From: Bradyrhizobium ottawaense
GTDB taxonomy: Bacteria; Pseudomonadota; Alphaproteobacteria; Rhizobiales; Xanthobacteraceae
DNA: 64,000 nucleotides
Direction: 5' to 3'
NCBI RefSeq assembly: GCF_002278135.3
Contig: NZ_CP029425.2
Span: 4,254,001-4,318,000, forward strand
A program made the position numbers and the translations under genes. The notes beneath the pieces were generated by a model, which made no database searches, had not been told where the DNA came from, and saw only the letters and a program-made list of their open reading frames with translations. Below, in pieces: positions 44,234 through 53,769 of the stretch; the first letter of the stretch is position 1; each line of letters starts with the position of its first letter.

Positions 44234-47142
44234 ACCGGTGCCTCCTGCACGCACAATGGCAGGTTGAACTCGAATCCCGCGCCGTCCAGCTCGATCAGAT
44301 CGCCGTCGTGCTGCTCGGCAGCCTTGCGAATAGCCTCGACCGCGACGCTGGCCATCTGCCGTGCCCGGTGCTGGCTCTGCTCGATCGGGTCCGTCGCCGA
44401 CGGTGTCAGAGCGTCGGCAATTGTCGCGGGTAAGCGCATGGACACCGAGAGACGATGCGGCGGCCGTTCCGCGATCGTCACGGTCAACCTGTCGTTCGGC
44501 GTGATGCGCAACAACAGGAGGGAGCTGAGCGCAGAGCGAAACGCAAAGCTCAACCTCTTCGTCCATCCCTTGACAAGCACCGGACGACGCATCGCAATCT
44601 CGTCGACGACGTGGATTGCGTCACGATCCTCGACGGGAAGGCCTTCGACCTCGTGATAGAGCACTTCCAATACGTCGAATTGCTCGGGGGCTTCCTGCGG
44701 CGTCTGCTGAACGGTCAGACGATCGGACAGACGTTCGAAAGTCAGGTCGGCCCTCAGCAGGTGGTTGGCGGCCTGCTCGAGCAGCTCGGCGCAATTTCTC
44801 ATGAGCTCTGGTTTGCTCAGGAGCGATGCGGCGCCGCGCAGCAGGCCATCGGCCATCAACAGTGGGGCGCGGGTCTCGCGTGCGACGGCGGTGACGGTCT
44901 CTTCCAGATAACCCCAGTCGCTCTCCCGGCTTTGGTCGGCAAGGCTGGTGAACAGCCAGAGTTGATGACCATAGTCGTCATTCAACGGCTCGCGATTTGC
45001 GAGAGTCGTCAGCTCGGTGCGCGGTGCGTCGCCGATCGTCAGGTGGATGTGAAGGCGGTGCTGGATCCCGCATTCCGACAGTTGCATGGAATCTTCGTTC
45101 CGGGCGCCAAATGACGAGAGCTTCTTGTCACGCGCCCGGCCGAAGATGTTCTCCGCTGCACCATTCATGTGGCAGATCGTGCCGACGGCGTCCACGATGA
45201 CGGCCGCCTGCTCGATTCTATCCATGAGCGCGTGCTCGATCGCTTCGTGCCAGCGAGCCGCAAAGATCTGTTCGCAGTCAGCGGCGAGGCCACTTGCCGC
45301 GTCCTGATCAGGCCCACGGAACGCGTTGAGCTCCGATGACTCCATGTCCAGAATCAGTTCGATCTTGCCATTCACGAACAGGGGAACTGTCATGGCGGAT
45401 CGCTGATCGGGTGCGGTTTTGATGAAGCCGTAGTTCCGCTCGGTGTCGCTGATGTCAGGAACAACCAGAATGCTCCGCTCGGCCAGGCAGCTGCCGAGCA
45501 TGCCGCTGGACAGCTCCTGGGTATATTCGGCCTTGCGGTCAGCTGCTTTCACGAGCAGATTCCGGTCGTTCTTGACGTGCTCGGCGACCAGCACGAACTT
45601 GCTGCGGCGGCGATCGACCCGGAATACGCCGACATACTCCCAGCCCAGGCATTTCGTGGTGCCTGTGGCCAGCAGTTCAGCGATGGCGCGTGCGCTCGCT
45701 GCCTTGTTCAAATCGTCCTTGAGTTTGCGCAAGGCGCGTGCCTGGGCATGTTCCATGGCGGCGTCTGCGGCCTGCAATATCTCCTCGACGCCGAGATTTT
45801 GCAGCGTGCGCAGATCCGAGGCGGAGTATTTGTGCTTGCGGGACAGCAGAGCCAGTGAGCTTCCAAACCGGCCTCCGGCTTTGCGGATCGGCAATACGAG
45901 CATCGACTCGAATTCGTCGGCGATGATGGCCTTGCTCACCGGGTTGTCCATTTCCTCCGGATTGAGGCGCTCGACGAACGCGGCCAAATTGTTGTCCCAC
46001 GTCTTGCCCTGCTCGAGCCAATCGATCACGCCGGGCGGCACCTTGAACCAACGCGTGCTCCACTCCCAGCCAGGTCTTGGAAAGACAGTGACCGCTCGCC
46101 AGTAATCGCTGAGATCGTTGTAGACCCCGAACGTGCTCATTTCGAATGGGATGACTTTGCCGATGACCTGAAGCGTTGCCTCGATGATCTTCTGCGGATC
46201 AGCGTGCTCGGCCAAAATCGTCTTGAGCTCGCGACGGGCGCGATCTTCGGCAAGAGGGGCGAACAGCACCAATAACCCGGCCGAGCTGTTCGGTGCTTCC
46301 ATGTAGGGCGTTCCGCTGACCCTTGCCAGGACAGAACGACCGTCTTTTGGGCGGAGCCTGACGAAACTCGAGAAGCCCGTCTCCTTGGTGATCCATTCGG
46401 CGAACGGATTCGTCGTTCCCTCGTCCTCGGGTCCGAATACGAGGGAGAGCGACATCTCCTTGAGCTCTGATTCCGAGAAGCCCAGAACCTGCACCGCGCG
46501 CTCGTTTGCGAACCGGATCTTGCCTGTCAGGTCGGTGCGGAGCACGCCATCCTGCAAGGCATCGAGGCGGCTTTGTTCAGCGCTCTGGTCGAGAAGGAGT
46601 GCGTAATTGCCCGGCTTTCCGTCTTCGTCGCGCAGCGGGCCGATCTCGACTCTGACCTGACGAACCGCTTCGTCGGTCTGGATGTCTGCGCGCAAACTCG
46701 TGTTGTGATTTGCCCGGAGGGCCATGCACACATCGGCTGCACGGGATCCGAACAACCCGGAGAAAGCAGCGCCGCGCCTGCCGGGAATGAGCTTGTCGAA
46801 CGCAGCGTTCGAATAGACGATGCGGCCGTCGTTCGCCAGTTCGACGAAGGGAAGCTCGCTGTAATGTGCGGCTTCATCGAGCGCGTCATACCGATCCGAC
46901 AATACGCTCAGCATGGCATTTTGCGATTGCAGGATCTTGCCCACGGTCTGAGCGTCGAAACCGAACTCCGAAACGAGCATCCGCATTTGCTCGTCGACCA
47001 GAGGCTGCAGCGCGGTCGTCAAGCTTGTCTGCCGACTACGGAGCGCGCCGATCACATGGCGTCGTATGCTTTCCTCCGACATCAACAAGCCGGGGCCCCA
47101 GTCACCTGAGACTAGCGATGGCGTCGCACGGAGTTCCTCCAT
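44230..47142 (-). CDS. Multi-domain PAS/GAF sensor with degenerate histidine-kinase end
   Basis: 970 aa, cytoplasmic. Approximate layout: helical start (1-80), PAS (90-185), PAS (195-300), GAF (310-470), GAF (490-640), PAS (650-750), HisKA-like helices (750-820), HATPase-like fold (830-965). At the H-box, where SHELRxPL is expected, the sequence is RETRAPL with Arg755 in place of the phosphoacceptor His. The ATP-binding N and G boxes are also not recognisable (AFRSALSSLLLL). It is therefore probably a pseudokinase that signals by contact, and the receiver-like domain of the next protein is an obvious partner. GAGG lies before the ATG at 47142; an alternative start is Met21. Confidence 0.85.
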   Translation of the reverse strand: MEELRATPSLVSGDWGPGLLMSEESIRRHVIGALRSRQTSLTTALQPLVDEQMRMLVSEFGFDAQTVGKILQSQNAMLSVLSDRYDALDEAAHYSELPFVELANDGRIVYSNAAFDKLIPGRRGAAFSGLFGSRAADVCMALRANHNTSLRADIQTDEAVRQVRVEIGPLRDEDGKPGNYALLLDQSAEQSRLDALQDGVLRTDLTGKIRFANERAVQVLGFSESELKEMSLSLVFGPEDEGTTNPFAEWITKETGFSSFVRLRPKDGRSVLARVSGTPYMEAPNSSAGLLVLFAPLAEDRARRELKTILAEHADPQKIIEATLQVIGKVIPFEMSTFGVYNDLSDYWRAVTVFPRPGWEWSTRWFKVPPGVIDWLEQGKTWDNNLAAFVERLNPEEMDNPVSKAIIADEFESMLVLPIRKAGGRFGSSLALLSRKHKYSASDLRTLQNLGVEEILQAADAAMEHAQARALRKLKDDLNKAASARAIAELLATGTTKCLGWEYVGVFRVDRRRSKFVLVAEHVKNDRNLLVKAADRKAEYTQELSSGMLGSCLAERSILVVPDISDTERNYGFIKTAPDQRSAMTVPLFVNGKIELILDMESSELNAFRGPDQDAASGLAADCEQIFAARWHEAIEHALMDRIEQAAVIVDAVGTICHMNGAAENIFGRARDKKLSSFGARNEDSMQLSECGIQHRLHIHLTIGDAPRTELTTLANREPLNDDYGHQLWLFTSLADQSRESDWGYLEETVTAVARETRAPLLMADGLLRGAASLLSKPELMRNCAELLEQAANHLLRADLTFERLSDRLTVQQTPQEAPEQFDVLEVLYHEVEGLPVEDRDAIHVVDEIAMRRPVLVKGWTKRLSFAFRSALSSLLLLRITPNDRLTVTIAERPPHRLSVSMRLPATIADALTPSATDPIEQSQHRARQMASVAVEAIRKAAEQHDGDLIELDGAGFEFNLPLCVQEAPV

Positions 47143-47469
47143 AACAACCTCGCTCGCTTACGCAACTATCGGCGCCGAAAGAAGATCGGCAAATGGTTCT
47201 TTTCGGTCTACTCAATCTCGGCGAAACGGCGGCGACTGCGCGATAATCAGGTCGCAAATAGTCTGGCTATCAATCCAGACTAGAAGCAGCGACGGCGGGC
47301 AGAGTATGAAATGGTTCACAGTGGGGGCATTTGAATCGAGCGGTCGTACGCACGAGGCTCCGGCGGGGATAGCGACGACTATCCCGGCAGTCGGATCATC
47401 GATTGCAGGTTGTGGAGCGAAAAAGCGTCAGCCTGGCTGCGCCATGTTGGCTCACGTGCTATCAGCCGC
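47143..47469. other. Intergenic region upstream of the CHAT operon
   Basis: 327 bp between the DUF2147 gene stop and the PAS/GAF start, with no gene seen. It must hold the operon's promoter; no clear -35/-10 pair was recognised. The notable feature is the inverted repeat at 47259-47282. Confidence 0.6.
47259..47282. promoter_or_regulatory. Perfect 8+8 inverted repeat, candidate operator of the CHAT operon
   Basis: TAGTCTGG and CCAGACTA are exact complements separated by 8 nt (CTATCAAT), ~120 bp upstream of the PAS/GAF start codon. The spacing of half-sites fits a dimeric repressor or activator. Confidence 0.5.
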
Positions 47470-48351
47470 TCAATTCACGCGCGTCCAGGTCTGGCCGCCG
47501 CAGAACATGCCGCCGAAGGCGCAGCCCTGCACGCGCAGGCGGTCGGTGCCCTTCATCGCGATCGTCGAATCGTAGGTCGAGCCGGAGTTCGGATCGAGGA
47601 TGCGGCCGGACCATTTCTGGTCCTTGCTGGGCTTCATGTTGATCAGAACCTGCTCGCCATTCTGGTTCGATTTGCCGTCGACTGAATAGCCACACAGATT
47701 GGTGCCGCATTGCTCGATGCGGACCTTGCCTTCCTTCTCCTCGGTGAGCCAAACGCCGAGCGGTGAATTGAGATCGCGCGTGGGCGCGGTCGCAGGAGCT
47801 GGTGGAGCGACGGCGGCGGCCTGAACGGGGGCAGGGGCCGGTGCGGGCGGTGGAGGCGGGGCCGCAGCCGGAGGTGCGGCAGCCACGGTCGGGGCCGGCG
47901 GCGGCGCGGCGGGCGCTGCCTGCTGCTCGACCGGCGCAGGGGCCGGAGGAGAGGGCGCGGGCGGCGGCGACACGGCGGTCTCGGCCGGCGCATTGCTGGC
48001 GGTCGCGGCCGGAGGCAGAGCAGGCGGCGGGGGTGCTACGGCGGCGGGGGCAGGCGAAGGCGCCTGCGCAGCCGCTGGCGGCGGGGCGACCGGCGCAGGA
48101 GCGGGAGCTGGCGCAGCCGGCGTTTGCGGCTCGACGGTGGCTTGCTGCGGCGGCTGCTGGCCCGGGGTGGTCTCGTTCTTCTTGGCCTTCTTCGCCTTGC
48201 CCTGGCCGGTGTTGTCGTACACGCCCGGAATCTGCACGGTGCCGCGGTCCGGGTCGATGCGGATGGTGCGCCCGCCATATTCGAAGGTGTACTGCGCCTG
48301 CGCAGCGGTGCTCGCCAAAAGGAATGCGGCCGTGGCCAACAGTTTCCTCAT
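47470..48351 (-). CDS. Exported DUF2147 family protein with Pro/Ala-rich linker
   Basis: 293 aa. Signal peptide MRKLLATAAFLLASTAAQAQ, a short globular start (YTFEYGGRTIRIDPDRGTVQ), a long Pro/Ala-rich linker (about 75-195), and a C-terminal DUF2147 domain (SPLGVWLTEEKEGKVRIEQCGTNLCGYSV ... VQGCAFGGMFCGGQTWTRV) with four Cys. The start at 48351 is chosen over Met codons further upstream because AGGAG lies 6 nt before it. A CRP-like palindrome is at 48412. Probably periplasmic or cell-envelope. Confidence 0.88.
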   Translation of the reverse strand: MRKLLATAAFLLASTAAQAQYTFEYGGRTIRIDPDRGTVQIPGVYDNTGQGKAKKAKKNETTPGQQPPQQATVEPQTPAAPAPAPAPVAPPPAAAQAPSPAPAAVAPPPPALPPAATASNAPAETAVSPPPAPSPPAPAPVEQQAAPAAPPPAPTVAAAPPAAAPPPPPAPAPAPVQAAAVAPPAPATAPTRDLNSPLGVWLTEEKEGKVRIEQCGTNLCGYSVDGKSNQNGEQVLINMKPSKDQKWSGRILDPNSGSTYDSTIAMKGTDRLRVQGCAFGGMFCGGQTWTRVN

Positions 48352-48411
48352 TTCCATCTCCTGAAAAGGTGGTCCCCGCACCGACGCTTACGCGCCGGCT
48401 CGATCGTAAAA

Positions 48412-48427
48412 AGTGATCTAGATCACT
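48412..48427. promoter_or_regulatory. CRP/FNR-type palindrome upstream of the DUF2147 gene
   Basis: AGTGATCTAGATCACT is a perfect 16-bp palindrome with the GTGA-N6-TCAC pattern of CRP-family sites, 60-75 bp upstream of the DUF2147 start. It does not match the FixK/FNR pattern TTGAT-N4-ATCAA. Confidence 0.55.
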
Positions 48428-48598
48428 GTCACGGTATGAGTCGTCGTCCTGCGGTTCCGGGTTCAATAGGCCAACAGCCGGTCCAAAGTTTGGCGGGGGC
48501 AGGCGACAGGAGGACGCGGCTGGAGCCCATTCAGTTCCGACGCAATCGGGACGGGGCTCTCGTTGCGCGAACCGGTACCCACTTCGTCCGAAAACGCT

Positions 48599-49390
48599 CT
48601 AATCGAACCAGGCGGCGTAGATTTTCCTGTAGCTGCCGTCTTCCATGGAAATGTGCAGCCATTGGTCGACGAAGGCCTTCAACGCCATGTCGCGCTGGAG
48701 CCAATAGGCCTTCTCGGAGAAGTCGAACGGCTTTTCGGGATGCACCGCGCAGAGCACGCCGGCGTGCTGCTTCTGCTGGTAGCGCGTCTCGGAGGCGTCC
48801 GTCATCATCAGATCGGCGTTGCCCTTGGCGATCTCGTCGAAGATCACGGTATTGTCGGAGAAAACGCTGATCTCGGCGTCCTTGATGTTGGCACGCGCAA
48901 AGCGCTCGTTGGTGCCGCCGGGATTGACGATCACGCGGGTGCCCTTCTTGTCGATATCAGGAAGCGTCTGGTACTTGCCGACGTCGGCGCAGCGCGTGAT
49001 CGGCGTCTTGCCCTCGCGCATGATCGGCGTCGAGAAGAATCCCTTTTTCTGACGGTCGAACGTGACCGAGACGCCGCCCATGGCGACGTCGAACTGGTCG
49101 GCCTCGAAATCCTTCATCAGCTTCGGCCAGGCCGTCGGCACGAACTCGACCTTGACTCCGAGCGCCTTGCCCAGTGACTCCGCCATGTCGACATCGAAGC
49201 CGCTGAACTGCTGCGTCGCCTTGTCGAGATAGGTGAAAGGCTTGTAGTCGCCGGTCATGCCGACGCGCAAGGTGCCGCGCTTGACGATCTCGTCGAGGCG
49301 CGAGGGCGCCTGCTGCGCGTGAGCCGAAAGGTTTGCCAGCAACGCCACGGCCGCAGCCACCACGATTCGAACAGCCATCCGAACGATCAT
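48599..49390 (-). CDS. pheC: Cyclohexadienyl (arogenate/prephenate) dehydratase, periplasmic SBP-fold
   Basis: 263 aa. Signal peptide at 1-25 (VVAAAVALLANLSAHAQ), then SRLDEIVKRGTLRVGMTGDYKPFTYLD and FSGFDVDMAESLGKALG of the type II periplasmic binding fold. The segments GKTPITRCADVGKYQTL, IVNPGGTNERFARANIKDA, ADLMMTDASE and PEKPFDFSEKAYWLQRD closely match my recollection of Pseudomonas PheC. It makes phenylalanine or phenylpyruvate outside the cytoplasm. A plain amino-acid binding protein is the alternative, but no permease genes are adjacent. The start at 49390 gives the signal peptide; the ORF's long N-terminus is antisense to the next gene. Confidence 0.82.
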   Translation of the reverse strand: MIVRMAVRIVVAAAVALLANLSAHAQQAPSRLDEIVKRGTLRVGMTGDYKPFTYLDKATQQFSGFDVDMAESLGKALGVKVEFVPTAWPKLMKDFEADQFDVAMGGVSVTFDRQKKGFFSTPIMREGKTPITRCADVGKYQTLPDIDKKGTRVIVNPGGTNERFARANIKDAEISVFSDNTVIFDEIAKGNADLMMTDASETRYQQKQHAGVLCAVHPEKPFDFSEKAYWLQRDMALKAFVDQWLHISMEDGSYRKIYAAWFD

Positions 49391-49492
49391 CTCTTTTCCA
49401 CCCCTGCGCGAGCTGTCATTGTGCCGCCCTTGAGGGGTGGATTTAGACCAGATGCCGGTCGCTGGCGAGATGGAATTGAAGGGAATCTGGAC

Positions 49493-50002
49493 GTGACGAT
49501 CTCGATGTACGAGGCCTCTGTCGGCCTCTTCGTCCCGCATTTGCGCAACCTGTCGGGGCTGCTCGACAAGGGTGTGGCGTATGCGGAGACCCGCAAGTTC
49601 AATCCGGCCGTTCTGCTCGGTATGCGGCTGGCCCCGAACATGTACGATCTGGCGCAGCAGGTCGGCGAGGCCTGCCGGCATGCGGTGGTCGCCCCGGCCT
49701 TGCTGGCGGAGTTCGAGCCGGTGGCGCTGCCGGCGCTGGAGCACGACATGGCCGGGCTTCAGGCGCGGATCGCAACCTCGATCGAGTTCATCGAAAGCCT
49801 GCCGCGCGCGGAGATCGACGCGGCGGCGGAACGGAATGTCTTCTTCAGGCTGAAGAACGGGACCGAGCTGCCCTTCACCGGGCGCGCGCTGCTGCTGACG
49901 TTCAGTGTCCCGCAGTTCTTCTTTCACGTCACGACGGCCTACGACCTGCTGCGGCACGCAGGCGTCGAGCTCGTGAAGAAGGATTATCTGGGAAGGAAGT
50001 AG
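49493..50002 (+). CDS. DUF1993 family protein
   Basis: 169 aa. The GTG start at 49493 gives the family opening MTISMYEASVGLFVPHLRNLSGLLDKGVAYAETRKFN, with AAGGGA upstream. It is a four-helix-bundle-like protein related to DinB-type domains, with VPQFFFHVTTAYDLLRHAGVELVKKDYLG near the end. The biochemical role is not known. It diverges from pheC. Confidence 0.85.
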   Translation: MTISMYEASVGLFVPHLRNLSGLLDKGVAYAETRKFNPAVLLGMRLAPNMYDLAQQVGEACRHAVVAPALLAEFEPVALPALEHDMAGLQARIATSIEFIESLPRAEIDAAAERNVFFRLKNGTELPFTGRALLLTFSVPQFFFHVTTAYDLLRHAGVELVKKDYLGRK

Positions 50003-50066
50003 TTGCCGAGGCTCGGCGTACACCTCTCCCTTCGGGAAAGGTGTACCGAGACCTCCGGCCGGAGCG

Positions 50067-50558
50067 CTAGGCTTCGCCCTTGCGCTCGTAATCGGCGAGC
50101 GAGCTGCGGCCGGCGATCTCGCTGCGCAGCTGCTCGAAGCGCCTGTTCGCCTCGTCCTGCTGGACGTCGACGAAATGTACCGCGGCCTCGCTGGTCATGG
50201 GGCCGCTGACCACGGGCGTGGACTGTTCGCCGATGGTCTCGTGGACGTAATACTGGCCGTCATCGCCGCGATGGACCGTCCATTTCAGGCGGATCGCCAC
50301 CATGGGCCCGGGCCCGACCTTGCTGTAGCCGTCGGCATCGGTGTGCTCCGGCACCAGCGGCTGTTCCTCGACGACCGGATGCTCGTCGAGAGCCGGCTGT
50401 TCGTCGATGACTGCCTGCTCGTCGGAAGCCACATGCTCACGCTCGCCGGCGACCACGATTTCGGTCTCGGTGTGGCGGACGACGAGGACGGGCTCGGGGT
50501 GCTCCAGGATGCTGGCGATGGTCGCCAGCGCGTGGTCGGTCGGGTCGATCTCTGACAA
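50067..50558 (-). CDS. Acidic hypothetical protein (163 aa)
   Basis: Soluble acidic protein. Start is probably TTG at 50558 (MSEIDPTDHALATIASILEHP), since GGAGG lies 7 nt upstream and the residues before it in the ORF are poor. It contains a low-complexity segment of EHP/EEQ/DEQ repeats (about 45-75), a middle beta-rich part (IRLKWTVHRGDDGQYYVHETIGEQST) and a helical tail ending ADYERKGEA. No family recognised. Confidence 0.65.
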   Translation of the reverse strand: MSEIDPTDHALATIASILEHPEPVLVVRHTETEIVVAGEREHVASDEQAVIDEQPALDEHPVVEEQPLVPEHTDADGYSKVGPGPMVAIRLKWTVHRGDDGQYYVHETIGEQSTPVVSGPMTSEAAVHFVDVQQDEANRRFEQLRSEIAGRSSLADYERKGEA

Positions 50559-50726
50559 GGTCCATCCTCCAGCTCGACGCGGCCGGCCAGTCTGTCCCAC
50601 TGCCGCCGCGGCCGGGAACATTAGGCGCGTTTGATTAAGGCTGAGTTGGGGCTCGATCTGCACCAAAATGGGACGCATTCTGGCCTTCCGAAGGCGGGTA
50701 GATTAATCCGCCCGCCTTCGGCTTGT

Positions 50727-51716
50727 TCAGCCCAGCACGTCCTGATTGATGATGTTCTGCCTGATGGGATCGCCGTCCAGCACGCTCAGGATATTGCGCG
50801 CGGTCTGCTCGCTCATCCGGCTCACCGCCTCCACCGTGACGCCGGCGACGTGCGGGGCGATGATGACGTTGGGCAGCGCGAACAGCGCGTTGCTGACCGG
50901 CGGCGGCTCCACCTCGAACACGTCGATGCCGGCGCCGGCGAGCTTGCCGGAGACCAGGGCGTCGTACAGCGCGGCTTCCTTTACGATGCCGCCGCGCGCG
51001 GTGTTGATGAGATAGGATTTCGGCTTCATCCGGCGGATCCGCGCCGCATCGAACAGGCCGACCGTTTCCGGCGTCTTTGGGCAGTGGATGGTGACGAAAT
51101 CGGCGTGAGGCAGCGCGGCGTCGAGGTCGGCGACAGGCTCGCAGCCGGCGGCCTTGATCTCGGCGGCTGGCTTGTAGGGATCGTAGACCTGCACGGTCAT
51201 TTCCATCGCCAGGCACCGCTTGGCGGTACGGCTGCCGATGCGGCCGAAGCCGATGATCAGCACGGTCTTGCCGTAGAGATCGAACGGCAGCATGCCGAGC
51301 CGGTCGGCCCATTTGCCGTCCTTGACGCAGGCGTGCAACTCGTTCGCGCGCTTGGCCAGCGTCAGCATCATGAACAGCGCCTGCTCGGCGACCGAGGGCG
51401 AGTTGGCGCTGCCCGCGACCATCAGCGGCACCTTGCGGCGGGAGAGGGCGGGCACGTCGACGGCGTCGTAGCCGACGCCGATGCGGGTCACGACCTTCAT
51501 GTCCTTGGACGCCTCGAGCTCGGTCTCGCCGAAGGCGGTGGCGCCGAGCGCCACGCCATGGACCGGCGCATGGCTCTTCAGCAAGGCCTCGAAGTCCTTT
51601 GCCGAGATTAGGTTCGCAAACTCGACGAGCTCGATATCGTCCCGCTGGGTGAGGAGGGCGCGTGCCCCTTGCGACAAAGTTTGTGTAATGAAAATCTTCT
51701 TCTTGTTGGTCGCCAT
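50727..51716 (-). CDS. 2-hydroxyacid dehydrogenase (D-3-phosphoglycerate dehydrogenase-like)
   Basis: 329 aa. NAD-binding loop TVLIIGFGRIGSRTAKRCLAM, catalytic regions with NTARGGIVKEAAL (Arg), DVFEVEPPP (Glu) and PHVAGVTVEA (His). No ACT domain, so not a regulated SerA; more likely a sugar-acid or glyoxylate-type dehydrogenase. It follows the sugar ABC ATPase by 34 bp on the same strand, suggesting it handles a product of the imported sugar or sugar alcohol. Confidence 0.88.
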   Translation of the reverse strand: MATNKKKIFITQTLSQGARALLTQRDDIELVEFANLISAKDFEALLKSHAPVHGVALGATAFGETELEASKDMKVVTRIGVGYDAVDVPALSRRKVPLMVAGSANSPSVAEQALFMMLTLAKRANELHACVKDGKWADRLGMLPFDLYGKTVLIIGFGRIGSRTAKRCLAMEMTVQVYDPYKPAAEIKAAGCEPVADLDAALPHADFVTIHCPKTPETVGLFDAARIRRMKPKSYLINTARGGIVKEAALYDALVSGKLAGAGIDVFEVEPPPVSNALFALPNVIIAPHVAGVTVEAVSRMSEQTARNILSVLDGDPIRQNIINQDVLG

Positions 51717-51750
51717 CGTCCCCTGCCTGCGCGAGTTTCTTGGACCGGCG

Positions 51751-52851
<1,101 letters not shown>

Positions 52852-52857
52852 CAGACA

Positions 52858-53769
52858 TCAACCCTTTGTCGCGCCGGCGGTCAGGCCGGCAATGTAGTAG
52901 TCCATCAGGAAGGCGTAGATGACCAGCGGCGGCGCAGCGCCGAGCAGCGCGCCGGTCATGATCTGTCCCCAGTTGAAGACGTCGCCCTTGATCAGCGTGG
53001 TGGTGATGCCGACCGGCAGCACCAACTGATCCACCGATGTCGTGAACACCAGGGGATAGAGGAACTGCGCCCAGGACACCGTGAAGGCGAAGATGGTGGC
53101 GGCGATCAGGCCGGGCAGCGCGACGGGAATGAAGATCCGCGTCAGCGTCTGGAGCCAGGAGGCGCCATCGATGAGGGCCGCCTCATCCAGCTCCTTCGGG
53201 ATCGAGGCGAAATAGCCGATCATGATCCAGGTGCAGAATGGCACTGTCAGCGTCGGATAGATGAACACCAGCACGTACCATCGGTTAAGCAGCGTGATGC
53301 CGGTCAGGTCCTGGACCATCCCGAGCACCTTGAACAGGGGGATGAACAGAAGGCTGTCCGGAATCAAATAGGTGAGGAAGACGCCGGTGGCCAGCGTCGC
53401 CGAGCCCCAGAACTTCATCCGGGCCAGCGCGAAGGCCGCGGGGATGCTGATCATCATGGTCACGATCACCACGATGATCGAAATGATCGACGAATTCCAG
53501 AAGAAGCGCAGAAATTGGTTCGAGCTCAACAGCTCGACATAGTTCGATAGCGTCGGATGAAACACCCACCAGGGGTTGGTTGCCGCCGAGATCTCCGCGC
53601 TGCTCTTGAGTGAGGTGATCAGCATGTAGACCGGCGGCGTCAGGAAGAAGATGGCGAACAGCACCAGGAAGAAATAGGACCAGCGAAGCGCCCAGATGCG
53701 GTCGCGGCTCATGCTGCCGTATTTGACCTTGCGGGACGGTCCGGCCTTATCGATTGCGAGCGTGCTCAT
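52858..53769 (-). CDS. Carbohydrate ABC transporter permease, MalG type
   Basis: 303 aa with six membrane segments and the EAA loop (KELDEAALIDGASWLQTLTRIFIPVALPG). Start at 53769 (MSTLAIDKAG); the ORF extension to 54339 overlaps the other permease in another frame. Its ATG shares one base with the upstream permease stop (TGATG), so translation is coupled. Confidence 0.94.
   Translation of the reverse strand: MSTLAIDKAGPSRKVKYGSMSRDRIWALRWSYFFLVLFAIFFLTPPVYMLITSLKSSAEISAATNPWWVFHPTLSNYVELLSSNQFLRFFWNSSIISIIVVIVTMMISIPAAFALARMKFWGSATLATGVFLTYLIPDSLLFIPLFKVLGMVQDLTGITLLNRWYVLVFIYPTLTVPFCTWIMIGYFASIPKELDEAALIDGASWLQTLTRIFIPVALPGLIAATIFAFTVSWAQFLYPLVFTTSVDQLVLPVGITTTLIKGDVFNWGQIMTGALLGAAPPLVIYAFLMDYYIAGLTAGATKG

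Noticed and set aside
50688..50721. 11-bp inverted repeat CCGAAGGCGGG / CCCGCCTTCGG as terminator
   Set aside because: No U-run follows on the minus strand. It may still be a weak stop for the hydroxyacid dehydrogenase gene but is not claimed.
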